Source: Didymodactylos carnosus | Taxonomy: Eukaryota; Rotifera; Eurotatoria; Philodinida; Philodinidae | DNA length: 53,848 bases | Assembly: GCA_905250885.1 (NCBI GenBank) | Contig: CAJNOQ010000352.1 | Coordinates: forward strand, 1-53,848 | Direction of reading: 5' to 3' | Shown here: one piece after another, positions 1 through 10,929 of the stretch | How the letters are laid out: each line of letters begins with the position of its first letter | How positions within the stretch are numbered: position 1 is the stretch's first letter | Made by a program: the position numbers and the translations under genes | Notes under the pieces: generated by a model | Databases searched by the model: none | What the model saw: the letters and a program-made list of their open reading frames with translations, nothing else | Told to the model about the DNA's origin: nothing

Positions 1-297
1 TACCTCTGGCGCACTACACAAAGTCAATGTAACTAGCTAGATTCACCGGTTTTATTTTATTTTTAATTTTTGAAAAGAACTGGTAAGCAGTTCGCGTTCA
101 ACAAGAACTGAACTAGAACTGTTTCAAACCCAGTGTAGTTTTAGAAAAAATATCTTCTAATGATCTCTCAATTACACTGATTTATCTAACGGAAAAATGA
201 AGATAGAATGAAATTATAGACGCGATTTTCGTTGAAAAATGAAGAGTCAATGTTAAATTTTTTTGGTATAGATGATATTTTCTTTTTTTAATTTTAG
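1..297. other. Upstream intron or unresolved 5' part of the NACHT gene
   Basis: No open frame longer than about 15 codons could be joined convincingly to the first clear exon. The last bases are a T-rich tract ending in AG at 296-297, a good splice acceptor, so at least the right part of this stretch is intron. Earlier exons of the gene lie to the left of the window. Confidence 0.5.
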
Positions 298-1519
298 AAA
301 TTAGAAGATGAACAATTTAAAATATTAGTAGAAAATAATGGTGGTCAACATCCAATTTATTTATCTTACATATGTGAAAATCTACGCCAATTTGGTGATT
401 ATTCATTAATAACTGAAAAACTTCGTCAATATCCAGATACATTAAACGATTTTATTGATTGTTTACTCACTGAAATATATCAAAATGACGAAACGCATTT
501 AGTAGAAATAGTGAGTATTTGTTTATTTGACGAATGAGTTTATTTCTAAATATATATATATCGGGTTGTTTTTTTCAGTTTTTTAAACTCTTGATTGTAT
601 CTTACGTTGGCATATTAGAATCAGATATCTGTAATTTATTACAATTTTATTTAAATAAGAAAAAAAGTGATGTTGAATTGGCTACAACAGACAGCAAACA
701 GGATGTGAATCAAATTACCTGGTCAATATTACGTCGAACAGTTAAAACACTGTTGGATACATCATGGTGTATTGGTTATCAAGTTATGATATTACGTCAT
801 GCATCTTTAGAGCAGGTAATTGTAAAGATGTTCTCTATAATTTATTATATTCTTCTATATTTTACATCTAGAAACTTCAACATAGTCTATTAAAAAATGA
901 AGATGAAGTACGTTCATTACATGCATTAATGGCTGAATTTTATCAAACAAAACATTCAGTTAAACATTTTGCCAGTTTACGTATACCTTATCATTTACAA
1001 CAAGCTCATCGATTCGAACAACTAGTACAATATTTAAGATCGCCAATGTCACGTCCTGTGGGAAAAATCGATCGACAAATGTATTTGAAAGTGAGTGTAG
1101 TTTCTGTATGATGTTTCCTATTCAAAATTGAGTTTATATTTTAGACACTTCGTTGTAAAACAATGATTATGGGTCCAGATGGTCCAATGAATCAGTGCGC
1201 CTATCTATGTAGTTCGTGTGCGATGCAGTTCAGTCTCAGTCCATACACAATGGCTAAAAGTTCGTGTTTACTCTGTGGGTCAATGATAATTGGCGGTGGT
1301 CATATGCCACACTTGAAAAACGTAGCACGTTTTTGTCATAAACATGGTTTTGTCGGTTATCCGGGCACCATTCGGTGTGTTGTATGTAAACTAACACATC
1401 AAGGTCCAAAAAAGCAAAACAACATGCCATCGTTCTTGGATCCAGTACCCGTCCATATTTGTTTTGAATGTTCTATAGGAATACAAACATGTTGTGCATT
1501 CGAATTTGATCAAAAGTAA
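298..1519 (+). CDS. NACHT/STAND-type protein, 3' part, with a C-terminal CxxC-rich domain (5' partial)
   Basis: Four exons join in phase 0: 298-510, 579-815, 872-1090 and 1145-1519, with introns of 68, 56 and 54 bp and GT-AG ends (donors GTGAGT, GTAATT, GTGAGT). They give 347 visible residues ending in TAA. Exon 1 encodes a stretch around GQHPIYLSYICENLRQFGDY. It resembles the segment after the nucleotide-binding core in NACHT proteins of the NPHP3/NWD1/TEP1 type, where a 'PLYLxxxLEELRxFG' pattern is usual. Exon 2 looks like a helical winged-helix region. The last exon has four CxxC pairs (CSSC, CLLC, CVVC, CFEC) plus extra Cys/His, suggesting one or two zinc ribbons. The P-loop would lie upstream and is not visible. 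STAND ATPases act as switch or scaffold proteins; the role here is unknown. Family assignment is by motif memory. Exon structure is seen directly. Confidence 0.72.
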
Positions 1520-1640
1520 TAATAGACCGTCTGGTAATATAAAACTTTCGACATTTTCATTTTTTGATTTATTTTTTGATCCATCATCGATGAATTTACT
1601 AATCTCACTGCTTTTTTGTGTATTTTATATGCTTTAAAAT

Positions 1641-1646
1641 AATAAA
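1641..1646 (+). promoter_or_regulatory. Probable polyadenylation signal AATAAA
   Basis: An AATAAA hexamer lies 122 bases after the stop codon of the NACHT-type gene, followed by a T/A-rich stretch. It is the first hexamer downstream on that strand in a plausible position. In such AT-rich DNA the hexamer occurs by chance, so this is suggestive only. Confidence 0.4.
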
Positions 1647-4248
1647 TTATTACAACAGTTAGTTGTATTTATAATTTTTCACAAATTCGTACACATGAAA
1701 CATATGCATAATAATAATCATCATGTCTCATCTATCAATTTTGGTAAAACAGGTTTTCTTTTTGTTGAAGACTGCAGACTTGTTAATCAAGAAAAATATG
1801 GAATCCTGTACTTTGATAATAATTACAAAGTTATGGAGCAGTCTTTTTCGTCGAATTTTGAAACCATGTATTTTGCGAACCTGATTATCAACCAAATGGT
1901 CCAGTGATTAATTAACTCATAGGAAAGCTAATGTCGAGTTCAGACTACGCACAGTATGTGTTATAGAAGTAAATTCATATTCATGCTAAATGATTTTTTT
2001 AATCCACATGAATATTTTCCTTTTTTCTTTCTTACAGCAAAAACCACATTCTTTTAGAAAATATTTTTATAGAATTATACAGAAGTATTTTTTTGTTTAT
2101 TAATATTAGTTATTTTTTAGTTAGTTAGATCCATTACCTTTCGGTGTAGGGTAAGACAATATAAAAGAAGTACACAAAAAATACACAAATGAAAGAAGTG
2201 TTCATTCAGCTTCTGTCCTGTTCGTTCACATTATGTAAATAAATAAAGGTTTTTCATCCGACTATCACCCTCCAAGTATACTTGATTTAGATGATATTCT
2301 TATTAATGAATACTGTGCACGCTATAGCATGTGAATTTTTAATCAAATTTAATAATTTTTTAGTGTTTAAACAATAATGCATAAAGTCAGGACTATTTTT
2401 CTGTTTAAAAAAAAGAATTTTACTTGACACTATAGAGAAAAAAACGGTTGCTTCCCATTTTGGAAACAAATTGCTGTTTTCACACCGTCTACATTTCCCC
2501 TTTTGCAAGTAAGCATTTTGTTAAAAATGTTCCCATTCTAAAGTAGTTAAGAGAAAAATGTGCAATATAATAATACGTACCAATATGTGTTGATAAAGGT
2601 TTTAGGTGAAGTTCGGAAAACGTTGATTGATTATCTGGAGCCAACATTTACATGTTTATTGTAGAGCTAGAGTATATAGAGATACTTTGCGATCGAGCAA
2701 AAAAGTTTTCTGGACAATAACTCTCGTTCTCCCAAGCAACTGAACAGGTCAGTCTTGGACCAAAAACTGTGAATCTTGTCAACAATCATTTGTCATTGGT
2801 CAGAAAATCAAAATTGAGTAGTCAAGAAAATGGTTAGACTCACCGACGAAATTCGATATTGTAAAACGGTTTTCAAGACTTCCTTCATTCGATTCTGCAC
2901 AAGATAGTCTTCATTTATCCATAATAAACTTAATGTTTTTTGTTTATAGAAAATACGAAAAATGGGCTCAAAATAAGAACATAAAAAAAAAATTAAAATT
3001 TCGATAACTCAGATATTTTCAAATACAACAAACATGAAACTTTCGCAAAAGTATCTTTATACACTCTAGCTATTACGGTAGATAGTTGACTCAAAACTAT
3101 TTTGTTCGACTATTTGCTTTTATCGTCAACTACTCTGTTGTTCGGGCGAGTTATACAAATAATATTTAACAGGTGAGGGGCGGAGAGAGGCGTTAGTGTG
3201 AGAGTAAGTTACCAAACAACATTTCATCTTTGAATGCGTTGTCAAGTATAGACAAAAATTAGATTTATAAAACAAAATCTCTATTCTGTCTTAAATAGTT
3301 TGCTTTGAAAACGTGAAAATTTTTCATAATCGTTTTGTTTGCAAATGGGAAATATTAAAACAATAAATAATAAAATTGCTTACAACGTGGGCATGAGCTA
3401 AAAAAACTATTTTACGCTAACAACGTTCCCAAAAATGATATCTTTAATATCAGATTTTGCACAAATATTTTTGTATGTCAATTAGATTTATGAACTTAGA
3501 TTTAAAATAGCCCAAATCTTTTTGGATCTCATTAGAAAAAAAAGTAGCATCAACAAATTTGTCAAAATCATTTGTTCAATGTTATCGGATGAATTGGAAA
3601 ATAAATAGAGATATTTATTTTAGTTTAGATTGTTAACATTGATAGACTACCCCTCGGTATATCAGATGAATTTTGTATACGTTCAACAAAAACTGAATTA
3701 AAATTAACTGTTCGTCCACTATTGAGATTTATGTGTGCAAGATTTTGTAATGAATGTAAAAGGTACAGCAAGAATAAATAGGAATTTTGTTTGAATATAA
3801 AATAACAATATTTGTTTCTATATGGGATTTAATGATATTCTAGTTTATTATCTACCATTACCAATAGTCTGTTATCTTTTTTGAAAGTATGCTGCGAGAT
3901 TTGGAATTTTATAATCAGTGAATACCAACTCCTTTTGGTATCTGAACTATTAGCATAAATATAAATTTACTGTTCTTGTATACTCATTTCAGAAAAGGTC
4001 AACTTGCTCTGAGATTTTGTTCTTGAAGATACGTTCAAATTCACCTTTGAATCTATGCTTAAAGGAACGTAATACTTCTTTGGTAATCTTCTCGAATTTG
4101 ATGATTCATGGATTTGTCTGTTTTTCTCCTCAAAAGTGAAGGTGATTTTTTTCTTCTTTTTTTCATACAGTTTGTAAGAAAACTACCCTTCGTAGAGGAT
4201 GGCAATGAGAGTGAAAGTATGTGCGGCTGTGAATGAGGGTTTTTATGT
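1647..4248. other. Intergenic, AT-rich, no supported gene
   Basis: Only short random-looking open frames occur here, for example 1695-1907 (+), with no recognisable motif or flanking splice context. The stretch contains the weak inverted repeat at 2660-3075. Nothing else could be supported. Confidence 0.6.
2660..3075. repeat. Weak inverted repeat (about 35-bp arms)
   Basis: The segment near 2664-2697 (AGCTAGAGTATATAGAGATA followed by CTTTGCGA) matches, with a few mismatches and a one-base gap, the reverse complement of about 3037-3072. The arms are about 340 bp apart. Text inside both arms is A/T-rich and cannot be aligned. It could be the ends of a decayed non-autonomous element. No target duplication was identified. 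Confidence 0.4.
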
Positions 4249-4762
4249 ACAAATTTAATTGGTAAGAATAGAAGAAAACGATGCTAATTGACATTCAGCG
4301 ATGAAGACTACGGTGAAGAATGCTGAAAACGCAACGTAGGGTTTGAAATGTTGCGTTTTTTCGTTGTGGCACGTACTTCTTATCCTGAAGACACTTAAAG
4401 AGCAACTCGAAAATGATTGTCGAAATACTGCGGCCCGTCGCCTTTCGTAGCACATTTTCGTACACAGTTTCAAAGGTATGTGAGACAGAAGGAAAACTTA
4501 AAATGGTAATCAAGTTTACTCTTCTTCTATATTTATATGGCTACTTCTTAATTGAGATCAATATTTTTTGTACTCACTTGGCTTCCCGCCCTCTGATATT
4601 TGTTTGAAGCCAATTAAGACTTCCAAAGTGAGACCATATTTTATCAAGAAAGTGGTCTCAATTCAGAAACTCCGATTTATATTAGCGAAGCATTTTTTCC
4701 TATCAATTTCTGCTAAATACCAATTAGCATCTTTTTCTTCTATTCTTACCAATCAAATTTGT
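4249..4762. repeat. 514-bp element with 51-bp terminal inverted repeats
   Basis: 4249-4299 and the reverse complement of 4712-4762 match over about 51 bases with roughly half a dozen mismatches, sharing the core TTGGTAAGAATAGAAGAAAA. The interior carries no protein I recognise and contains a smaller MITE at 4548-4666. Length and structure fit a non-autonomous DNA transposon or foldback element. I found no clear target-site duplication, so the superfamily is open. Confidence 0.65.
4548..4666 (-). mobile_element. MITE copy 1, nested in a larger inverted-repeat element
   Basis: The right end carries AGTGGTCTCAATTC (4651-4664). The left end carries a decayed version, TTAATTGAGATCA (4548-4560). 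The middle, from CTCACTTGG at about 4573 through CCCTCTGATATTTGTTT to AATTAAGA, matches the reverse complement of the element at 35731-35841 along its length with gaps. Two copies 31 kb apart, both ending in the same inverted word, define a short dispersed family. This copy is the more decayed of the two. Confidence 0.65.
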
Positions 4763-5101
4763 TATGTTTCATAAAGTATCCTTATCAATTCTCCAAATAA
4801 TGGGAAAAAATTACTTTTTAATCTTAACAACAAAGTTAATCGATAAATTAACAAAAAAAAATGAGCTATATTCACAGTATTAGACTTTAGGAAAAAATGT
4901 TAGACTAATTATTGTACTTGAAACGCGGTATGGCAACTGATCACATTCACAGTTGGATATCAGACGTCAGAAGGTTCTTTTGAAGAAAATTGTCATCACA
5001 ATGAAGATACTTTAGTGTGCATGAATCGTTCAACTTTTACCACCTAATTAAGTGGTATTATATTAATTATTACCTAATTAAGCTTCTAACTTAGTTGTAA
5101 A

Positions 5102-5471
5102 CAGTAGTGGCTCGACCGGGGGGATGGGGGGTACCCCCCACACTTTTTTAAAAAATTTGGTCAAATTTACTCCCAATTTGTGAAAAAGATAAGAACGATT
5201 TACTCTCATTTCGGAGAAACTCGGAGAGGGATTTACTCCGATTTTGAAAAAACTTAGATGACTTATTTCTATTTTTTTCCGCCTTCGTCTGAGAAAATTA
5301 CAGTGAATGTAACGTTTAGACAAACTTAATGAGTGATGCTCATCAGTTATTTATACTTCACCATGAGCTCGAAGAATCAGGGGCTTATTTTTGGAGACCT
5401 TACTCCCATTTTTAAGGATCTTACTCCCATTTTTGGATTTACATGCTCCCAACCTCTTCGCGCCGCCACTG
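5102..5471. mobile_element. hAT-like MITE, 370 bp, with 8-bp target duplication
   Basis: The element starts CAGTAGTGGC and ends GCCGCCACTG, so its termini are imperfect inverted repeats of CAGTRGYGGC. It is bounded on both sides by the identical octamer GTTGTAAA (5094-5101 and 5472-5479). An 8-bp duplication and a CAGNGGCGG-type terminus are hallmarks of hAT elements (established knowledge). There is no transposase. The interior has runs of G and C near the left end and repeated ACTCCC/ATTTTT words (about 5168-5445) that could be subterminal repeats. An open frame on the minus strand through it is repeat-driven and not a gene. Confidence 0.8.
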
Positions 5472-5479
5472 GTTGTAAA

Positions 5480-6187
5480 AATCAATATTAACAAAAAAAC
5501 ACACTTGAAAGCAGACAGTTTTTATTTTTTGCACAATTGGACGGTCAAAGCGTCTGATTTTCTTGTGGTTTTCACATGGAATCATACATAACGGTATGGT
5601 AAACATATTCTATCAACTCATCAGTATTAAGATTAGCCTTTGACACCCTATATAAATTAATTTGTGTCTATTCCATCTGATTTGAGCAGAGTGGTTATAT
5701 TTCCCTCCCACAAAAAAATGCTAGTGTGGTAATTATTACCATTTAGTAGTAACGAACTGAAAATCGAATGACACTAATTAACGATAACGAATTTTTGAAC
5801 AATTTTTAGATCGGTGGATAACCAAGAGACACAGGTATCTACCTGGGCAATATCGTTTTCTCCGACAGAAAATAGCCGAGTCATCTGCAAAATGAGAAGA
5901 AGTTAGCGGTTGGTTATAATTATCCTATTCTACTGTAAAGCCGTTGAATATTTGAACTTTTTAAACTGTTGAGAATACCACAAGGGATCACTGGAGCTTT
6001 TCCATATGTACTATGCACTTGCTGATAGTTGACGAAGATTGTGTTAGAAGAATAGCTTTCTGAAACAACATACACAAATAGAGTCACATGTAAAAAAATG
6101 TTAGAGAAACAAAAATACGACAATACCAAGGAAACCAAATTGAGAAAAAAATGAGAAAAAATGCGAGAAAATATAAAAATAAATAAA
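5480..6187. other. Intergenic region 3' of the Rab gene
   Basis: No supported gene. A minus-strand open frame (5920-6198) overlaps the end of the Rab gene and reads as low-complexity hydrophobic translation of AT-rich DNA. It probably contains the Rab 3' UTR. Confidence 0.55.
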
Positions 6188-7687
6188 TTATTCATCATTT
6201 GTCCTCGTTGAACAACATGTGTTACCCAAGAATTGTCTATATGTCGATGTACCGATATTTATTGACGCTGTTCGTTCAGTTAAATCTGACTGTTCGATTG
6301 AAGTCGACGATTTATTAGCTCTCTGATCAAGTAATTTTTCTGTTAAATAATAAAACATTTTATTTACATTTGGACTTGTTTCACTTTTTGCACTGGTTTC
6401 AAAAAAATCCACTTTATATTTATCAGCTAGTGCTTTCCCTTCATTTGACGTTATTATTAGACGATTCTGTAAATCCGATTTATTACCAACGAGAATACGT
6501 ACAACGTCGTCCGGATGTGATACATTTTCGTCAATGTTTCTCATCCATCTGGCTATGTTTTGAAATGTCACTGCTTCTGTACGATCATAGACTAATAAAA
6601 TGGCATCGGCATTACGATAGTAGGACCGAGTGATGTTATAAAATTTTTCTTGGCCAGCCTAAAAAGAATAAAAGGAAGAAATATAGAAGTAGGAGTGAAT
6701 TTCTTTTGACGCTATGCTTTTAATTCATCTTTTTTCTTGCAAGATCCTCTATTCCTCTTCTTTTTCATTCAATTTTCTTCTTTTCTCTAGAAAACGTACA
6801 AAATCACCTGTAGTCAGTAAAGACTATTGTATATCAGATCTTTATATGTGGTCTAAAATCTTAAAGTAAGTGGTAGAACCTACATTCGTCTTTTTTTGCC
6901 CTGATTTCATATTTTTAAATTACATGTAGTGTTTTGGAGAACATTATTTAAAACATGCTTGTAACACTCTCTTTTGAAGTGTCAGAAACTGCCAACCTGT
7001 TTTTTTATGCACCTGTACAACATGCTGTAATGCCCTTAGGGCCGATTGCATGTCTTATTAGTTATTTTTTCTATTAATAAAGCTTAAACCAAGTGTCAGA
7101 ATGCATAATAAACTTTAGATTAAAAGAATAGTACAGTTAAAATGATAGATATTCAATTATGTCTCAAATAATAACGAAGTCTAACAATGATTGGCTACAA
7201 AAAAAGTCGATGCAAACGAAAACCTTATGATCAAAAGCTTTTATTGAGAGACGAATGTGAAATAAATCGCCGCTAAATGCATTGAATTTTGATCTGAACA
7301 TAGATATGCGGCAGTGATGACTGACAGCTACATTCCTGTTTCTTTCATTCTAAATTCTTTTTGACACAAATTGTTGAATCAAAGAAAATTTCTCTTTTTT
7401 CAGAATATTTTATTGACAGCCAACTTAACGCCTTACCGTATCCCACAGTTGTAATTTGACAGTTTTATCTCGAACACGAACTGTTTTTATTTTGAAATCA
7501 ATGCCAATCGTAGGCGTGAATGTTTCAGTATACATATTATCTAAAACAAAAAAAATACTATCTGTTTTTGTCATCCAAAACATCCATCAAACTTACCAGC
7601 AAATCGAAACATTATACACGTTTTCCCAACACCCGAATCGCCAATAAGTAAAATTTTAAACTGAGCATCAGGCTGTGCGCGAACCAT
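6188..7687 (-). CDS. Rab-family small GTPase (Rab8/Rab10-like, divergent)
   Basis: Three coding exons on the minus strand, 7687-7597, 7540-7437 and 6658-6188, give 221 residues. The introns are 56 and 778 bp and start with GTAAGT and GTAAGG. All five GTPase boxes are visible: P-loop GDSGVGKT (16-23), switch [10 protein letters not shown] (the IGIDFK Rab signature), switch II WDTAGQEKF, NKSD and ETSAK. Such proteins cycle between GTP and GDP on vesicle membranes and recruit effectors in membrane traffic. Switch I is closest to Rab8/10/13, but the region after box 3 ([14 protein letters not shown]) is divergent. The tail ends in CCSTRTNDE, so the two cysteines are not terminal and a standard geranylgeranylation signal is lacking unless the last exon is spliced differently. 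The start is the ATG giving MVRAQPD, 15 bases after a possible 5'-UTR splice acceptor (CAG at 7703-7705). Confidence 0.9.
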
Positions 7688-8903
7688 TTTTTTTTTTCGT
7701 ATCTGAAATGAAACATATATCCAGGTTGTATTTTTAATCTTAGCTTCAAAAGAATATGTACAAAATACTTTCATGAAATAAATGTTTGTTAGTTTATCTT
7801 CTAATCAATGCATCATATTTATCATGTTTTTCCTCGTTGTTTTGACGTTTACAAACCAATAAACAGAATATATATTGTTTATCTATCCGGAGGAGAATTT
7901 AATACTCTTTGACTGAGATTATCAGAGATAATTATTTGAATCAAAATATATGGAGAATGGATAGAAAAAAAAGTGAGACGAGTAGAAATCTTTCTTTCTA
8001 TAGATTGTCTTTATACTTCACGTGATTAGAGAATACGCAAAAAGAAAAAAAACAGAATTAACATTAATCCTTCTACTGTACACTAATATTCAAAAACAAG
8101 TTTTTACTGTTTTCTTACTACACTAATGAAGAAGAAAATGCCTATGTTGTAAATGCTAGTAGCAGGAGAGTCATGAAAGTTAGATTTTATAGATTTATAT
8201 TGTTAAATACTTTTAAATGCAACCTCAACAGGAAAATCAGTGTTGCTAATTTATTTTTGCATCGTTCATGCTAATCGTTAATGAAGAGATTAGAAAACAA
8301 CCAAATTTTTTCTCTTTCTGCATTATAAGTTTTAATGGCATTCTGAATTGATCTTTACGAAAAGTAGGTACCGTATAACGAGAACGCTTTGCCTTAGATA
8401 GCCCAACATCGTCTACGTACACTACCAACTCAAAATAATCTTTCTCTTACGATAGACCCCCAAATGCTAGGAAATGAGATCCGTCTCCATTTTACTCACA
8501 CCCTCCCTAATACGTTGGGTTCGTTGATAACATCGTTGTGCATCTTTTCCCGAGATATCTAGACGTTGTATCACTCATTAAGCAATGCCACCTAATCGAA
8601 ACAGATCTCACAGCGTGACTCAGAATCATTTATTTTACTTTGACAACTTGTAGCTTAATCACAGATCCAGGTTAAACTAACTAATACATTTGTGTGCACA
8701 CGATAGCAGTTGGCAAAAGTACTTCATCGAAAACAAACCGTCGATAGTTCTTGTAAACATATAGCAAAATTTTGTATAATCTCCGCAAAGTCAAATTAAG
8801 AGAATTAGTGCTTACTAATGTTAGTTCAAGGCAAGGACTAAGTCATACAAATTCAATTAGTCGCCCTGTCATGCAAACGTGTTCTGTCTCTCTTTTGCTT
8901 AAC

Positions 8904-8925
8904 ATATATATATATATATATATAT
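8904..8925. repeat. (TA)11 microsatellite
   Basis: Uninterrupted alternating A and T read directly. Confidence 0.95.
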
Positions 8926-9348
8926 CGCTCTATATGCAACATACCTCACTTCAATATGTACATATTTCCCGTATGACTGTAATGAGAAATACAAAAGAAA
9001 AACTTAAACAACATGCGTAGGAAATCCTGAAAAATTGTATGTGTGTACACATATTGTCAAGGTTCAAAAGAAACGGAACAAAAAAAAATTGAATTCTGTT
9101 CTGAGTCATATGTTAGAACTTTCTATACACATTATTGAAGTAAGAAGAAAAAAATGAATATAGATTATGTATGTTTTCTTTTGCCACACGTCAGCAGGTA
9201 AGATATAAATCACATGTACATACGGAATGTGAACATGTCATAAACGAAGAATGAGTAATCATATTGTGAGCAATTGTTTTGCGAGAATGACTAAAGGTGC
9301 GGGAGGTTGAAGTTATCAGAATCCAATGACGTCGCAGCACTAGACCTG

Positions 9349-9440
9349 TACTAGTTAAGGTTACAAGGCGGTTAACTAGTATTTTAGTAATTGGTCATCG
9401 GTTAACTGTTTAACTGAGTCACTCGAATACCAGTAAACTG
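9349..9440. repeat. GTTAAC-rich patch with a short inverted pair
   Basis: Contains TACTAGTTAAGG followed about 20 bases later by CGGTTAACTAGTA, which can pair over TACTAGTTAA/TTAACTAGTA. It also has further CGGTTAACTG and GTTTAACTGAG words. The words are built on the palindrome GTTAAC. The patch is short and degenerate. Confidence 0.5.
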
Positions 9441-10014
9441 ATTTTAACGGATTATACTATACTCATCTGACACAGTGGGTAATTTATGCTAGCGTTTTTT
9501 CTCGAGAAATGGAGAAAATTAAAATATTACATGAAAAATCGTCTTAAGGCAAACGCTAAACTTTTTCTCTATTCAAAGTTTTGTAATGTACATCGTTCGA
9601 TGCAGTTTGACGCGTTGATTCCGACTATGCCATGTATTTTGCTTGGAAACATATTTCTGTCAGAGAAATAAAGAAAATGGATTTTATGTCAAAAACTATG
9701 GATTTTTAAAAACTTCGGTGAGAACTTACTGAGTTACACTACCAAATAGAAAACCAAATAGAAGTAAACAAACAAAACTTCATTCTTTAGCCGGTATTTT
9801 GGTCGAATAATCTGACCTTCACATTTCAGTGAATCTTAGTCTAATGTAAGAAGAAGGACAGGAGAGAAGCACAGACAGACTCAGTCTGTCCACTGATTGG
9901 CTGCTGTGTTCATTATGAACGATGGATGATGATATAGGCAACAATAGTGATAAACTACTAGTGCGCAGTTTTTGCAGTTAATCTTCCGATTTATCCAAGT
10001 TGTTAAGAGTACTT

Positions 10015-10095
10015 CCCCCCCCCTCANNNNNNNNNNGCCTTTAATTTTCCCTTTTTACCAATTTTTTTAACTTTATCCCCCCCCCCCCCCCCCCC
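10015..10095. other. Assembly gap (10 N) between two C homopolymers
   Basis: Ten N occupy 10027-10036. A run of 9 C (10015-10023) precedes them and a run of 19 C (10077-10095) follows. The fixed length of 10 suggests an arbitrary gap filler where homopolymers stopped the assembly, so the true distance is unknown. Confidence 0.95.
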
Positions 10096-10139
10096 TCTTT
10101 TCCAAAAACTTCTCATTTTGAGCTGAACACAGCCCAATG

Positions 10140-10344
10140 TAGAAGAAAGTCTGGGCTATAAAATGAGACCGCTCCCAACTCTCCATGATCTTCCTTGAAA
10201 ACGTTATAAAGCTTTTAATGTTTTCCTTCAAAGCTTAAAAAGTCTCAATTTTTTGGTTTCGAAAATTTTTCTCTTCTTTCCTATATATTCAGAACTTTTT
10301 CTGATTCATGGACTGATAGAAGAAAGTCTGCTCTTCAAAATGAG
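10140..10344. repeat. Direct repeat, 29-bp units 177 bp apart
   Basis: 10140-10168 and 10317-10344 share TAGAAGAAAGTCTG and then CAAAATGAGA-like text with few mismatches. Both precede similar sequence containing an ATGA-CTT motif. They are probably part of the same repeat block as the foldback at 10477-10780. Confidence 0.5.
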
Positions 10345-10476
10345 ATGCCTTGCAGAATTTTTCGATGACTTTTCGAGGGGATATAAGCATCACCGCAAAG
10401 GCCCTGAAAAACAGAGCCCTATGTACAAGGTGTGTTTTTCGCACTATGCATTTTTTTTGATGGTCCCTTCAATCCG

Positions 10477-10780
10477 GTCACATTACGGCCCCTTGAAAAA
10501 ATGGTTCAATCGAGCTTAAATTTTTACCACTGATACTTCAGACCCTATCTCAGGAGTAAATTTTTTTTTAACGTTTTCGATTTCAACTTTCGGTGTGAGA
10601 AGGTTTTTAAAGACAAAAATCGGTTTTCTGTACAGGATTTTTAGTATTTTTCTAATATCTCGAGAAGGAAAGCATATTTTTCGAAAAGAAAAATTTTACT
10701 CTTGAGATAAGGTCTAAACTATCTATGGTAAAAATTTGAGCTCGATCGGATCATTTTTTCGAGGGGTTGTAATGTGACTG
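10477..10780. repeat. Foldback, about 92-bp arms and 120-bp spacer
   Basis: 10477-10568 (beginning GTCACATTACGGCCCCTTGA) matches the reverse complement of about 10689-10780 (GTCACATTACAACCCCTCGA) at roughly 80-85% by eye. Both arms share AAATTTTTACCA and the word pair GAGCTCAAATTT / GAGCTTAAATTT. A third copy of the internal word, TATAAATTTGAGCTCGATTGG, lies at 10883-10903 just outside. The unit is therefore repeated beyond the foldback. Confidence 0.75.
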
Positions 10781-10929
10781 AATGAAAACTGGAGTTTTCC
10801 AGAAAACCCATAGAAGAACATCTCAGAAAATTCTGGGCAAAAATATGTCGATTTTCTTTTTCGATGCTCTATCTATCTCTGCTATAAATTTGAGCTCGAT
10901 TGGACGTATGCTCCGCGTTTGGTAACAAG

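Larger units (their letters stand above)
7688..10014. other. Intergenic, no supported gene
   Basis: Probably includes the 5' UTR and promoter of the Rab gene at its left edge. The rest is AT-rich with short, unrecognisable open frames. It contains a TA microsatellite and a small GTTAAC-rich patch, listed separately. Confidence 0.6.

Noticed and set aside
5920..6198. Minus-strand frame overlapping the Rab 3' end as an alternative coding exon
   Set aside because: The peptide is low-complexity hydrophobic and has no terminal cysteine motif. It could still hide a spliced last exon, noted under the Rab finding.
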